The position numbers and the translations under genes are program-made. A stretch of DNA of 49,414 nucleotides from DATEZO01 sp035255485 (GTDB lineage: Bacteria > Pseudomonadota > Gammaproteobacteria > Burkholderiales > Burkholderiaceae_D), in contig DATEZO010000322.1 in the NCBI GenBank assembly GCA_035255485.1, positions 1 through 49,414 on the forward strand, given 5' to 3'. Shown in pieces: positions 17,818 through 27,040 of this stretch (positions are counted from its first letter, which is position 1; each line of letters begins with the position of its first letter). The notes beneath the pieces are model-generated. The model saw nothing but the letters and a program-made list of their open reading frames with translations, was not told where the DNA came from and searched no databases.

Positions 17818-18795
17818 ATGCGCTCAGTATCAACGACAATCGAAAGAACTGTTTTGAAAGCGTCCGCTCCCTTGAAGTTAATCATCGCTTCCCGCGAAAG
17901 CCGTCTCGCCATGTGGCAAGCAGAGCATGTGCGCGCAAGGTTATTATCATTATATCCGCACTGCAACATAGAAATTCTCGGCATGACCACGCGCGGCGAT
18001 CAGATCCTTGACCGTACCTTGTCCAAGGTCGGCGGCAAGGGTCTGTTTGTCAAGGAACTGGAGCTTGCCATGGCGGAAGGGCGTGCCGATCTTGCGGTGC
18101 ATTCCCTGAAGGATATGCCGATGGATCTGCCGCAAGGATTTGCACTGGCTGCCGTACTGGAGCGCGAAGACCCGCGCGATGCCTTTGTATCCAATACGCA
18201 TGCCTCGCTCGATGCGCTGCCGGCCGGCGCCGTGGTCGGCACCAGCAGCCTGCGCCGCCAGGCGCTGATTGCCGCGCGCTACCCGCAACTGGAGATCAAG
18301 CCGCTGCGCGGCAATCTGGACACGCGCCTCGCCAAGCTTGACCGCGGCGAATATGCCGCCATCATTCTGGCCGCAGCCGGGCTGAAGCGCCTGGGCCTGC
18401 CGCAACGGATCCGTGCATTGATTGAACCGGAACAGAGCTTGCCGGCACCCGGGCAGGGCGCGATGGCGATCGAAATCCTGTCCGGGCGCGCTGATTTGCT
18501 TGAACTGCTGGCGCCGCTCAACCATGAGGCAACCGCGCAAGCGGTGAACGCGGAGCGCGCGGTATCCAGGATTTTCGGCGGTAGCTGCCAGATTCCGCTG
18601 GCCGCATTCGCCACTGTCGACAATGGCGCCATGCGGCTGCGCGCGATGGTCGGCACGCCCGACGGCAAGCGGGTTGCCGCCGCCGACGCGACCGGCCCCG
18701 CCGATGCGCCAGATCTGCTGGGCCTCCGGATTGCCGATGCACTCAATGCGCAGGACGCAGCGGCAATTCTGTCAGCCTGCAAAGCGGATGCCTGA
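17818..18795 (+). CDS. hemC: Porphobilinogen deaminase (hydroxymethylbilane synthase)
   Basis: A 325-aa cytosolic enzyme that polymerises four porphobilinogens into hydroxymethylbilane in haem/sirohaem/B12 synthesis. Conserved are KGLFVKELE, HSLKDMP (about 95-101), GTSSLRRQ, the arginine-rich PLRGNLDTR and the dipyrromethane-cofactor cysteine Cys257 in GGSCQIPLA. The first 17 residues precede the family start; besides ATG 17818, a TTG at 17854 would give a product closer to the normal length, and neither has a clear Shine-Dalgarno. It heads the run hemC-hemD-hemX-hemY, overlapping hemD by 8 bp. Confidence 0.95.
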   Translation: MRSVSTTIERTVLKASAPLKLIIASRESRLAMWQAEHVRARLLSLYPHCNIEILGMTTRGDQILDRTLSKVGGKGLFVKELELAMAEGRADLAVHSLKDMPMDLPQGFALAAVLEREDPRDAFVSNTHASLDALPAGAVVGTSSLRRQALIAARYPQLEIKPLRGNLDTRLAKLDRGEYAAIILAAAGLKRLGLPQRIRALIEPEQSLPAPGQGAMAIEILSGRADLLELLAPLNHEATAQAVNAERAVSRIFGGSCQIPLAAFATVDNGAMRLRAMVGTPDGKRVAAADATGPADAPDLLGLRIADALNAQDAAAILSACKADA

Positions 18796-19558
18796 TCCGG
18801 TTGTCATTACCCGGCCGCTGGCGCAAGCCGCTTCGCTCGCACAAAAGGTGGCGGCCATCGGACGCGATGCGGTCGTCTTTCCGTTGCTGGAAATCCAGCC
18901 ATTGAGCGACCGGACCGGGCTACAGGCCGCTTTCAGCAACCTGCACGACTATGCGCTGATCGCGTTCGTCAGCCCGAACGCGATCGATGCGGCGTTTTCC
19001 GTGGTGCGCGAATGGCCACGCGATATTCTGTTCGCGGTGGTCGGCGAAGGTAGCCGTGCAGCGCTGGCACAGCATGGCATGACCGCTGCCAATGCCCGTA
19101 TCGTCAGTCCGCGCGATCCGCAGCGCACCGATTCGCAGACGCTTCTGGAGGCATTGGATCTGGCAATGCTGAAGAGCAAGCGGGCACTGATCGTGCGCGG
19201 CCAAACCGGGCGCGAACTGCTGGCCGATGCATTGCGCGCAGCCGGCGTGCAGGTAACGCAGGTTGCCGCCTATCGGCGCACGGCGCCGGTGCTGGACCAG
19301 GCGCGCTGCGCGCAGTTGCTGGGATTGGTCAGTTCCGACAATGACTGGGTGGTGACCAGTTCCGAAGCATTGCACAACCTGCTGGGCATGGTGCAACAGG
19401 TCACCGACAAGAGCGGCGTGGCAAAAATGCAACAACAAAGAGTGATCGTGCCGCATATCCGTATCCAGGAAACTGCGCAGGCACTGGGCTTTTGCAATAT
19501 CATTCTGACCGGTTCAGGCGACGAGCGCCTGCTGGCCGCGTTACAATCCTCAGCATGA
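18788..19558 (+). CDS. hemD: Uroporphyrinogen-III synthase
   Basis: A 256-aa cytosolic enzyme that cyclises hydroxymethylbilane with D-ring inversion to uroporphyrinogen III. HemD is weakly conserved. The assignment rests on the N-terminal VVITRPLAQAASLAQKV, the central FVSPNAIDAAF and VGEGSRAAL, the RGQTGRELLADALRAAGVQV segment and the C-terminal VTSSEALHNLL, together with its place directly after hemC. The ATG at 18788 overlaps the end of hemC by 8 bp; the frame runs much further upstream, but that part is hemC in another frame. The stop overlaps the hemX start (ATGA). Normal length. Confidence 0.92.
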   Translation: MPDPVVITRPLAQAASLAQKVAAIGRDAVVFPLLEIQPLSDRTGLQAAFSNLHDYALIAFVSPNAIDAAFSVVREWPRDILFAVVGEGSRAALAQHGMTAANARIVSPRDPQRTDSQTLLEALDLAMLKSKRALIVRGQTGRELLADALRAAGVQVTQVAAYRRTAPVLDQARCAQLLGLVSSDNDWVVTSSEALHNLLGMVQQVTDKSGVAKMQQQRVIVPHIRIQETAQALGFCNIILTGSGDERLLAALQSSA

Positions 19559-20715
19559 ACGAATTGCCTTCTTCTTCCCAATCCGATCCGCAGCCTGCAA
19601 CTTCCATGAAGGACCCGGTGGCGCCCGATTCCAGCAAGGCTATCGGCCAGAGATCCAATCTGCCTGCCGTCGACAGGACGCTGTATGTCGCGGTTGCGGC
19701 GTTGGCCATTCTGCTGCTGGCGCAGTGGTGGTACTCACACACGCAAATCAGCAATCTGCGAACAGAGGTGGCGACCCGGCTGCAAAGCGGCGACGCCGCG
19801 AATACCGAAACCAAAGTGCTGGTGAAGTCGGCCCAGGACAGCTTGCGCGATCTGCAATCCAAGATCAGCGTGCTGGAGAACAAGCAGTCCGAGGCGCAAA
19901 ACCAGCAGGTGGCGCTGGAGCAACTGTATCAGGACCTGTCGAAAAACCGCGACGACTGGGCGCTTGCCGAAATCGAGCAGGTGCTGTCGACCGCGAGCCA
20001 GCAGTTGCAGCTGGCCGGCAATGTGCAGGGGGCACTGATCGCGCTGCAGAATGCCGATAACCGGTTGTCGCGCTCCGACAAGTCGCAGTTCATCACGATC
20101 CGGCGCTCGATTGCCAGGGATCTGGATAAGTTGAAGGTATTGCCCAGCGTGGATGTGCCCGGGATCGCATTGCGTCTCGATAGCGTTATTGCGCAGATCG
20201 ACGGCATGCCGCTACTGGCGAACGAAAAACCGGTAACGCCGGCAATGCCGCCGAAGCACGCGCGGCGCGTGGGCTCCAAGGTGGCAGCCAATGGACCCAA
20301 AGCGTCAAGGAACAAGGAAAGCACCGCCAGCGACTGGTGGGCCGATGTGCAGGATAAATGGCAAAGCTGGACCGCCGAAATGTGGACCGAGGTGCAGCAA
20401 TTGATCCGGGTGCGCAGCGTCGATAGCCCCGAGGCGCTGCTGCTGTCACCGACGCAAGCCTACTATGTACGCGAAAACCTGAAGCTGCGCCTGATGAATG
20501 CGCGGCTGGCGTTGTTGTCGCGTGACGAGCCCGCTTTCCGCAGCGACCTGATGGCGGCGCAGGATGCCATTACCCGCTACTTCGACACGCGGGCGCGGCA
20601 GACCCAGGTGGTGCAGGCAATCCTGAAGCAGGTCCAGGGAAGCAATCTGGCGATTCAGATGCCGACTTTGTCCGATAGCCTCAACGCGGTGCGCAATTAC
20701 AAGGCGAGGCCTTAG
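19555..20715 (+). CDS. hemX: HemX-family membrane protein
   Basis: A 386-aa inner-membrane protein of the HemX family, once annotated as uroporphyrin-III C-methyltransferase but lacking methyltransferase motifs. A Pro/Ser-rich cytosolic N-terminus (1-40) precedes one membrane helix (about 42-60). A long coiled coil follows (about 65-150, containing VLENKQSEAQNQQVALEQLYQ), then a helical periplasmic domain. A basic, low-complexity linker (about 225-265) contains KHARRVGSKVAANGPK. The role is not settled; it is thought to help organise haem synthesis at the membrane with HemY. The start overlaps the hemD stop by 4 bp and hemY follows after 5 bp, so coupled expression is likely. Confidence 0.88.
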   Translation: MNELPSSSQSDPQPATSMKDPVAPDSSKAIGQRSNLPAVDRTLYVAVAALAILLLAQWWYSHTQISNLRTEVATRLQSGDAANTETKVLVKSAQDSLRDLQSKISVLENKQSEAQNQQVALEQLYQDLSKNRDDWALAEIEQVLSTASQQLQLAGNVQGALIALQNADNRLSRSDKSQFITIRRSIARDLDKLKVLPSVDVPGIALRLDSVIAQIDGMPLLANEKPVTPAMPPKHARRVGSKVAANGPKASRNKESTASDWWADVQDKWQSWTAEMWTEVQQLIRVRSVDSPEALLLSPTQAYYVRENLKLRLMNARLALLSRDEPAFRSDLMAAQDAITRYFDTRARQTQVVQAILKQVQGSNLAIQMPTLSDSLNAVRNYKARP

Positions 20716-20720
20716 CGGTT

Positions 20721-21920
20721 ATGCGACCATTTTTCTCGCTTCTGGCCCTGTTTGCGATCGCGATTGGCCTTGCGGTCACTTCCCGCTTCAATCCCGGCAA
20801 TGTCGTGCTGTTCTATCCGCCTTACCGCGTCGACATGTCGCTCAATCTATTCCTGCTGCTGACGCTGCTGCTGTTCTGGCTGGTGTATTTTCTCTTGAGC
20901 GCAATTCGCACTACCCGTGAAATGCCGGCACGCGTCGCGGCCTATCGCAAGGAAAAGCGCGAGCGCGAAGGCAATCGCGCGTTGCGCGACGCATTGAAGG
21001 CCTTGTTTGAGGGACGCTTCGGCCATGCCGAGAAAGCTGCGCGGCGCGCGGTGGCCAGTCCGGAGAATACCGGTCTGGCCGCATTGATCGGAGCCCGGGC
21101 TGCGCATCGCATGCGCCAGTCAGGACGTCGCGATAACTGGCTTTCAACGCTGGCCGGGGACCCATCGCTGAAAACCGCGCGGTTGATGACCTCGATTGAA
21201 TTGCTGGTTGATGAACATCGGCCGGAGACCGCGCTGGAAGCGGTCAGCGAATTGAACGCCTCCGGTACCCGCCATATTCATGCATTGCGGCTGGCGCTGA
21301 AAGCCAATCAGCGTGCCGGCAACTGGCCTGAAGTACTGCGCCTGGTGCGTTCGCTGGACAAGCGTAACGCGTTGCATCCGGCCCTGTCTCGCCGCTTGCG
21401 AGAACTGGCGTATGAAGACTTGTTATGCAATCGTGCCCATGATGCGGATTCAATCCGCCGGGTCTGGGCCGCAGTGCCGGCCGCTGATCGCGTGCAGCCG
21501 TTTGTCGCGATGCGCGCCGCACGAGCCTTCAATGCGCGTGGATTGCACGGCGATGCGCGGGAGGTAGTGGAAAAAGCGCTGGCAACCGAATGGGACGATC
21601 GCCTGATCCGCGCTTACCGCGATTCCGCTGCTGCGGAAGGGGCACCGGAATTGCTGGGACAAATCGAACGTTGCGAGGAGTGGACCGGCAAGCATCCTTC
21701 CGATCCGGAGCTGGCATTGACGCTCGGCGCCCTTTGCCTGAAACAGAAGCTGTGGGGCAAGGCGCAGCGTCATCTGGAGCAGGCGTTGTCCGATGCGACC
21801 GAATCCGGCATGGTGCGCGAAGCCCATCTGAAACTCGCCCAGCTCCACGAAGCATTGGGCCATACGGCGGAAGCTGCAGTGCATTATCGACAATGCGCAC
21901 TGGTCAGCATGCTGGAGTAG
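20721..21920 (+). CDS. hemY: HemY, membrane TPR protein
   Basis: A 399-aa protein of the proteobacterial HemY family, unrelated to protoporphyrinogen oxidase HemY of Bacillus. Two N-terminal membrane helices (about 3-20 and 41-62) are followed by a cytosolic or periplasmic helical-repeat domain with TPR-like units, including LTLGALCLKQKLWGKAQRHLEQAL and AHLKLAQLHEALGHTAEAAVHYRQC near the end. It is thought to act in late haem synthesis or as an assembly factor. Last gene of the hemCDXY run; a 414-bp intergenic region follows. Confidence 0.88.
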   Translation: MRPFFSLLALFAIAIGLAVTSRFNPGNVVLFYPPYRVDMSLNLFLLLTLLLFWLVYFLLSAIRTTREMPARVAAYRKEKREREGNRALRDALKALFEGRFGHAEKAARRAVASPENTGLAALIGARAAHRMRQSGRRDNWLSTLAGDPSLKTARLMTSIELLVDEHRPETALEAVSELNASGTRHIHALRLALKANQRAGNWPEVLRLVRSLDKRNALHPALSRRLRELAYEDLLCNRAHDADSIRRVWAAVPAADRVQPFVAMRAARAFNARGLHGDAREVVEKALATEWDDRLIRAYRDSAAAEGAPELLGQIERCEEWTGKHPSDPELALTLGALCLKQKLWGKAQRHLEQALSDATESGMVREAHLKLAQLHEALGHTAEAAVHYRQCALVSMLE

Positions 21921-22334
21921 TTCATGCGGGAAAGAGCGGCATGCAGGGCTCTTCATTCTCTGGATTGCTGGCATGCAAACCATGTGATTGATACACTGCG
22001 AACGACAATGGGCTGCACCCAACTCTACGCGAACGGCAAGAACTAGAAAATACCCAAAAACTGGACGGTTACGCAAAGACGATGGGAGTATAAGCTGATA
22101 TATGGCATTACTCGCAGTAAATACGTGCCAGTTTAAAAATACACAATGGAGTATGTTTTAACGCTAACATTTGTATAAAAACAGGAAACAGCGCTAGAAA
22201 TCATTTTTCCCCGCTTTGCCCATTCTCAAAAAAACCGCCCAGGCAAGTGTTGCAATGCACAATCCAATGGCGATAGTCGTTATAATCCCTTATCTTTAAT
22301 TTGTATTAACTTCATTTATCATCGAGAAAGCTTC
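21921..22334. other. Intergenic region between hemY and ppa
   Basis: A 414-bp AT-rich stretch without a recognisable gene. It holds copy A of the GGGAGTAT element (22084-22185) and a perfect TATAAT at 22281-22286, 49 bp before the ppa start, which is a candidate -10 box although no good -35 lies at normal distance. No clear intrinsic terminator for hemY is visible. Confidence 0.5.
22084..22185 (+). repeat. Intergenic GGGAGTAT element, copy A
   Basis: GGGAGTAT at 22084, CGCA at +29, TTTAAAAATACAC reaching AATACA at +54, and GTAT at +67, all at the same offsets as the copies at 8580 and 42698. By hand count 46 of 71 positions match the 42698 copy without gaps. Both copies then end in ATAAAAACAGG (22175-22185 here). 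It lies about 150 bp before ppa, on the same strand. Confidence 0.6.
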
Positions 22335-22883
22335 ATGAGTCTGAACAAAGTTCCCGCTGGCCGCGATTTGCCAAATGATTTCAATGTCATCATCGAAATT
22401 CCGATGAATGCAGATCCCATCAAATATGAGGTTGACAAGGAAACCGGAGCAATCTTCGTCGATCGCTTCATGGGCACGGCCATGCATTACCCCTGCAACT
22501 ACGGTTATATTCCGCACACCATTTCCGCCGATGGCGATCCGGTCGATGTGCTGGTGATTACGCCGTTTCCGTTAATACCCGGCGTAGTGGTGCGCTGCCG
22601 TACGATCGGTGTATTGAAAATGACGGATGAAGCGGGCGGCGATGCCAAAGTACTCGCGGTGCCGGTCGACAAGATCTTGCCGATTTACACGCATTGGCAA
22701 AAGCCGGAAGACATGAATGAATTGCGCCTGAGACAAATCCAGCATTTTTTCGAGCACTACAAGGATCTTGAACAGGGCAAATGGGTCAAGGTGGAAGGTT
22801 GGTTCGGTCCGGAAGAAGCGAAAGCGGAAATCATGACGGGTGTTGCTGCTTACAATGAGGCTGCCAACAAGCCGAATTTCTGA
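22335..22883 (+). CDS. ppa: Inorganic pyrophosphatase
   Basis: A 182-aa family I soluble pyrophosphatase hydrolysing PPi to phosphate, which drives biosynthetic reactions. The metal-binding signature D-x-D-P-x-D is intact (Asp66, Asp68, Asp71 in ADGDPVDVLV). The substrate-contacting MHYPCNYGYIP and the Lys-rich C-terminal KWVKVEGW segment are present. Length matches the bacterial hexameric enzyme (~175-180 aa). It is a single gene flanked by a long upstream region and a strong terminator downstream. Confidence 0.97.
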   Translation: MSLNKVPAGRDLPNDFNVIIEIPMNADPIKYEVDKETGAIFVDRFMGTAMHYPCNYGYIPHTISADGDPVDVLVITPFPLIPGVVVRCRTIGVLKMTDEAGGDAKVLAVPVDKILPIYTHWQKPEDMNELRLRQIQHFFEHYKDLEQGKWVKVEGWFGPEEAKAEIMTGVAAYNEAANKPNF

Positions 22884-22917
22884 AGTTGGCCGCCGCGCAC
22901 TTTGCGCGGTCGAACGC

Positions 22918-22943
22918 AAAGGCGCACTCTGGTGCGCCTTTTT
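22918..22943 (+). terminator. Intrinsic terminator of ppa
   Basis: GGCGCAC (22921-22927) pairs with GTGCGCC (22932-22938) around loop TCTG, flanked by AAA and TTTTT, 35 nt after the ppa stop. Confidence 0.92.
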
Positions 22944-23038
22944 GCATGGCACGCCTGTTTGCAGTCATCGACAAGCACAGTTGAATCCGTCATGATAAAC
23001 GTCTTACCGAAGACTCCGTAAACCAGGAATTTCCCGCC

Positions 23039-24670
23039 GTGTCGAACAAATCCATCCCGCCCGTGCCCGGTATCTTCACTTCCTTGCCGAGCACCGAAGA
23101 AGCTACCCTGGCGCGCGATGAATTGCTGCAGAGAATCAGCAACGATGCGAATTTGCCAGCGCTTGGCAGTTCAATCGCGCGCGTGGTGCAGCTTGCTTCC
23201 TCGGACGATGAAGCCGTGCGCGACCTGGCGTATTTTGTTCTCGCGGACGTCGCCTTGACACAAAAAATTCTGCGCCTGGCCAATACCGTCAGCTACCGCA
23301 GAGTATCCGGAACGCCCGTCACCACGATTTCCAAGGCAATCTTCCTGCTCGGATTCGACATGGTGAAGGCTAGTGCGCTTGCAATGCTGCTGGTGGACCG
23401 GATGTCCGGAAAACGCGGACAGGCGGTGCGCACCGAATTGACGCATGCGCTGATTGCCAGCGTCATGGGCCGGGAGTTGGCGCGCCGCAGCCAATTCAAG
23501 GATGCTGAAGAAGCGGCCGTTGCCGCATTATTCAAGAATATCGGCAAAGTACTGGTGGCGGCGCATGATCATAAGCGCTACGGCGAGATTGCCGCCCTGA
23601 TAGACAGCGGCGTGCCGCCGGCACGCGCATCGATGCAAATCCTGGGGTGCAGTTTCGACATGCTGGCGCAAGCGGTCCTCCAGGAATGGAATATCCCGGA
23701 CACGATCATCCAGGCGCTCGCAGCACTGCCTTCGGGAATCCTGAAGCCGCCCAAGTCGCGCCAGGAATGGATGCAGCAGGTCACGGCATTCAGTACCGCC
23801 GCCGCAACGCTGATCCCGCACATGAGCGAACAGGCGGATGATGCGGCAAGCAAGGCGCTGTTAATCCGTTTCGGGCCCGCGCTGAACCTGGATCAGGACA
23901 TGCTTGGACAATTGCTGACAACGGTGGCTCGGGAAAGCAGGCTGCTTACCGCCAGCGCGAGATTGCCGATGCCGGAATTCGTGGTTGAGGAAGGAGCGGT
24001 ATCGACGCTTGCTGCCACGTCAGGCCACGATGGCATGGTGGAAAATGCGGCGCAACAAACTGCTGCATCGGATCTGCCAAGCGAATTCTTGCTGACGTTG
24101 ACCGAAACCGCCACGTTGCAGACAGATGTGCGTCATCCAAGCGGAAAACCAGTCAATGCACGCGATTTACTACTGGCAGGCGTGCAGGATGCAACAGAAA
24201 TGATGGCGTCCGGTCAGTGCAAGATAAATGACCTGATTTTGCTGGTGCTGGAGACGCTCCATCGCAGCATGGGGTTCCGGTTCGTGACCGTATGCCTGAA
24301 AGACGTGAAAAGCAACCAGTTCCGTGCCCGTATTTCGCTTGGCGAAAATAATGCCGTGCGACAGGCCGGCTTTGTGTTCCCGGCAGAATCCGCACACGAC
24401 CTGTTTCATCTTGCGATGGACAATGATGCCGATTTACTGATTTCGGATGCCGATGACCCGAAAATCCGCAACCTGGTTCCCGCCTGGCATCGGGCATTGC
24501 TCGCCAATGCCCGCAGCTTTATCGTGCTGCCATTGGTGGTGCAGGAAAAAGCGGTTGGCCTGTTTTACGCCGACCGCGCCCAGTCGGCCCCGGAAGGCGT
24601 GCCGCCTGAAGAGACGGCACTGATCAAGACCCTGAAAAGACAGGTGCTGGGCGCGTTGAATGCACGTTGA
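23039..24670 (+). CDS. HDOD-GAF signalling protein
   Basis: A 543-aa cytosolic protein starting with GTG at 23039, with AGGAA about 10 nt upstream. Residues ~20-230 form an HDOD domain (LPALGSSIARVVQLASSDDEAVRDL; ILRLANTVSYR; TISKAIFLLGFDMVKASALAMLL), a degenerate HD-type output domain without the metal-binding HD pair. Residues ~365-543 look like a GAF domain (LILLVLETLHRSMGFRFVTVCL; SFIVLPLVVQEKAVGLFYAD). Proteins of this type act in c-di-GMP/two-component or motility signalling, but the partner is not evident. It converges with a Ser/Thr kinase gene 50 bp downstream; a GAF/HDOD protein next to an STPK is a plausible signalling pair, which is an inference. Confidence 0.82.
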   Translation: MSNKSIPPVPGIFTSLPSTEEATLARDELLQRISNDANLPALGSSIARVVQLASSDDEAVRDLAYFVLADVALTQKILRLANTVSYRRVSGTPVTTISKAIFLLGFDMVKASALAMLLVDRMSGKRGQAVRTELTHALIASVMGRELARRSQFKDAEEAAVAALFKNIGKVLVAAHDHKRYGEIAALIDSGVPPARASMQILGCSFDMLAQAVLQEWNIPDTIIQALAALPSGILKPPKSRQEWMQQVTAFSTAAATLIPHMSEQADDAASKALLIRFGPALNLDQDMLGQLLTTVARESRLLTASARLPMPEFVVEEGAVSTLAATSGHDGMVENAAQQTAASDLPSEFLLTLTETATLQTDVRHPSGKPVNARDLLLAGVQDATEMMASGQCKINDLILLVLETLHRSMGFRFVTVCLKDVKSNQFRARISLGENNAVRQAGFVFPAESAHDLFHLAMDNDADLLISDADDPKIRNLVPAWHRALLANARSFIVLPLVVQEKAVGLFYADRAQSAPEGVPPEETALIKTLKRQVLGALNAR

Positions 24671-24720
24671 TTCGGCGTTGTCCTGATCGCAACAGGCGGG
24701 CAGGATGGCGGATTTTCTCG

Positions 24721-25779
24721 TCAGCGCAGCCAGAACAGCATGACCGCCGCAAGTATTCCGATCGTCCCGGCGACTGCCAACCCTGCGAATAGCTTGTGGC
24801 TGCCTGCGGCATTCGTCATTGCGTCAGCCAGCATGGCTTGCTCGGGCGCCAGGTCGGAAGCCTGCTTGCGCTGGCGTATCCGTTTTTCGCGCATCAAGTA
24901 GCGCTTCAGATCAAGCACCATGTCTCCGGCGGCCTGATATCGCTTTTCCGGGCGCTTGCTCATCGCTTTCATCACGATATGCGACAGCGCCGCCGGCACC
25001 TGCGGGTCAATGTCATGCGGCGCCGGAGGCGCTTTGTACGCGATCGTCTGCAGCAGCTGGTCGGTATCGGTGGAATGGAAGGGTTGGCGTCCCGTCAGCA
25101 TCTCATACATGACCGCGCCGAGTGAATACACATCGGTACGCTCGTCCACGGACCGGCCCAATGCCTGCTCCGGCGACATGTAGTTGGGAGTGCCCAACAG
25201 GTTGTTGCAAAACAGCGTGTGCGGCTGATTGATATTATGTGCGGGCTGGTCCGACAACCTGTTGGGCGAGCGCGCAATGCCAAAATCAACGATCTTGGGC
25301 TGATGATCGCCGACCATGAAGATATTGGCCGGCTTGATATCGCGATGTATGACGCCATGCTTATGTGCATGATCGAGCGCATCCGCAAGCTTCCAGATGA
25401 TGGATACGATGTCATCGGGACGGAATCGATGTCCCTTGTCCAGCATCCTGTTGAGTCCGCGGCCCTGCAGGTATTCCATTGCAATGTAGGTGCTACCGCC
25501 TTCGCTGGAAGCATCGTAGATCGTCACGATGCCGGGATGCGACAAGCGGCCTGCCGCGCGCGCTTCGCTGATGAATTGCTGTTCGTACTGTTTTCTCTGG
25601 AACGGATCCAGCCTCGCACTGAAAGTCTTGATGGCCACATCCCGGTCAATGACAGGGTCATGAGCCAGATAGACGACGCCGATGGCGCCTCTGCCAAGTT
25701 CGTGGGTAATGTAAAAGCGCCCGATTCTGCTAATGTCGGGAGCTGCAGCCTGGGTAACGGGAAAAGGAGCTAATGTCAT
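24721..25779 (-). CDS. Membrane-anchored Ser/Thr protein kinase
   Basis: A 352-aa Hanks-type kinase. The glycine loop GRGAIGVVY (29-37), ATP lysine Lys51 (VAIKTF), catalytic HRDIKPANI (Asp147, Lys149), DFGIA (165-169) and the MSPEQALG segment replacing APE are all present, so an active kinase is expected. After the kinase domain come a short basic linker (MREKRIRQRKQ) and one C-terminal membrane helix (about 330-350), ending with WLR; there is no periplasmic sensor domain. The frame opens at 25821; the ATG at 25779 (MTLAPFP) is preferred but unproven. Substrates are unknown. The convergent HDOD-GAF gene and the downstream acetyltransferase-like gene give no firm pathway. Confidence 0.88.
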   Translation of the reverse strand: MTLAPFPVTQAAAPDISRIGRFYITHELGRGAIGVVYLAHDPVIDRDVAIKTFSARLDPFQRKQYEQQFISEARAAGRLSHPGIVTIYDASSEGGSTYIAMEYLQGRGLNRMLDKGHRFRPDDIVSIIWKLADALDHAHKHGVIHRDIKPANIFMVGDHQPKIVDFGIARSPNRLSDQPAHNINQPHTLFCNNLLGTPNYMSPEQALGRSVDERTDVYSLGAVMYEMLTGRQPFHSTDTDQLLQTIAYKAPPAPHDIDPQVPAALSHIVMKAMSKRPEKRYQAAGDMVLDLKRYLMREKRIRQRKQASDLAPEQAMLADAMTNAAGSHKLFAGLAVAGTIGILAAVMLFWLR

Positions 25780-25846
25780 AATGCCAAGAGCATGCCCTGC
25801 GCCCATGTGACTTTCAAGCAATTATGCTGATTTGAGTAAAAAATCC

Positions 25847-26995
25847 TTAAAATTTGATGTTTTCATGCTGGAAAGGGTTTCTTTCAAGTAATTCATCAAC
25901 GTAAGAATCCATGCCGCCAGTTTCCTGCTCCAGGAATTCTGCGATCGCAGCGGCAAAAGCAGGATGCGCCAGCCAATGCGCCGAGAAGGTTTTTTGTGGC
26001 AAAAAGCCACGCGCCATTTTATGTTCCCCCTGCGCGCCGCCTTCAAAACATTGGATTTCCTGCGCAATACAGAACTCCAGCGGTTGGTAATAAGCAGTTT
26101 CAAAGTGCAGGCAAGGCACTTCCTCCAGCGCACCCCAATAACGGCCATACAAAGTTTTTTCATCATGGATCAACAGGGAGGAAGCAATCGGCTTGCCATC
26201 GCGTTCGGCAATGATCAAGCGTATGTGCTGCGGCATGCTGGTGCCGATGCGCAGGAAAAATCCAAGTTTGAGATAAGGCGTCGAATAATGCGCAGCATAG
26301 GTCCTGTCGTAACAGCGCTTGAAAAAACGCCAGTCGGCCTCGGTCGCCTGCTGGCCTGGCACATGGCGGAAACTGATGCGCGCATCTTGCACCTTGCGGC
26401 GTTCTGCACGGATATTCTTTCTTTTCTTTCGTTCCAGTGTCGCCAGGAAATCATCAAATGTGGCATACCCCTGGTTGAGCCAATGAAACTGTACCCCGGT
26501 GCGGAGCATGAAACCTGCCTGCTGAAATAGTTTAGCCTCTGCTTGCGGCAGATAAAGGATATGGGTCGACGACAGGCCATTTTCCTTTTGCAGCGATTGC
26601 AATGTCTTGATAAGTGCAGTCGCGCCAGCCTGCTCGCGCACCAGCAGCCGGTTTCCTGACACGGGCGTGAAGGGGATCGACGATAACAGCTTGGGATAAT
26701 AATCCAGGCCATTTCTTCGATAGGCGTCGGCCCATGCCCAATCGAATACGTATTCCCCATAGGAATGGGATTTGACGTACAACGGCATTGCCGCTGCCAG
26801 TTGCTCGCCTTGCCATAGCGTGAGATATTGCGGCTGCCAGCCGGTTTGCGCGGACGCGCAGCCAGTTTCGTGCAGCGCATCCAGAAATGCGAACGACAGA
26901 AACGGATTGGCATCGGATTGCACTGCGATCAGCGCATCCCAGGCAGGCTGACCGATATCCGATAAAGAAGAAACGATACGCGTGCGATAATTCAC
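25847..26995 (-). CDS. GNAT-like acetyltransferase (DUF482/FemAB-like)
   Basis: About 382 residues, resembling the DUF482 'peptidogalycan biosynthesis/recognition' proteins of the GNAT superfamily, which are cytosolic and of unknown substrate. Recognisable family segments are DANPFLSFAFLDALHETGCA near the start, VKSHSYGEYVFDWAWADAYRRNG, and the C-terminal QGEHKMARGFLPQKTFSAHW. The frame reaches a TTG at 27025, but this would leave only 15 bp to the divergent nadE ATG (27041). The GTG at 26995 leaves 45 bp and is preferred; neither has a good Shine-Dalgarno. Function beyond the fold is not known. Confidence 0.78.
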   Translation of the reverse strand: MNYRTRIVSSLSDIGQPAWDALIAVQSDANPFLSFAFLDALHETGCASAQTGWQPQYLTLWQGEQLAAAMPLYVKSHSYGEYVFDWAWADAYRRNGLDYYPKLLSSIPFTPVSGNRLLVREQAGATALIKTLQSLQKENGLSSTHILYLPQAEAKLFQQAGFMLRTGVQFHWLNQGYATFDDFLATLERKKRKNIRAERRKVQDARISFRHVPGQQATEADWRFFKRCYDRTYAAHYSTPYLKLGFFLRIGTSMPQHIRLIIAERDGKPIASSLLIHDEKTLYGRYWGALEEVPCLHFETAYYQPLEFCIAQEIQCFEGGAQGEHKMARGFLPQKTFSAHWLAHPAFAAAIAEFLEQETGGMDSYVDELLERNPFQHENIKF

Positions 26996-27040
26996 GATTG
27001 AGTTCAATCTTTTAATGCATTGCAAGCGTTAATCCCCACC

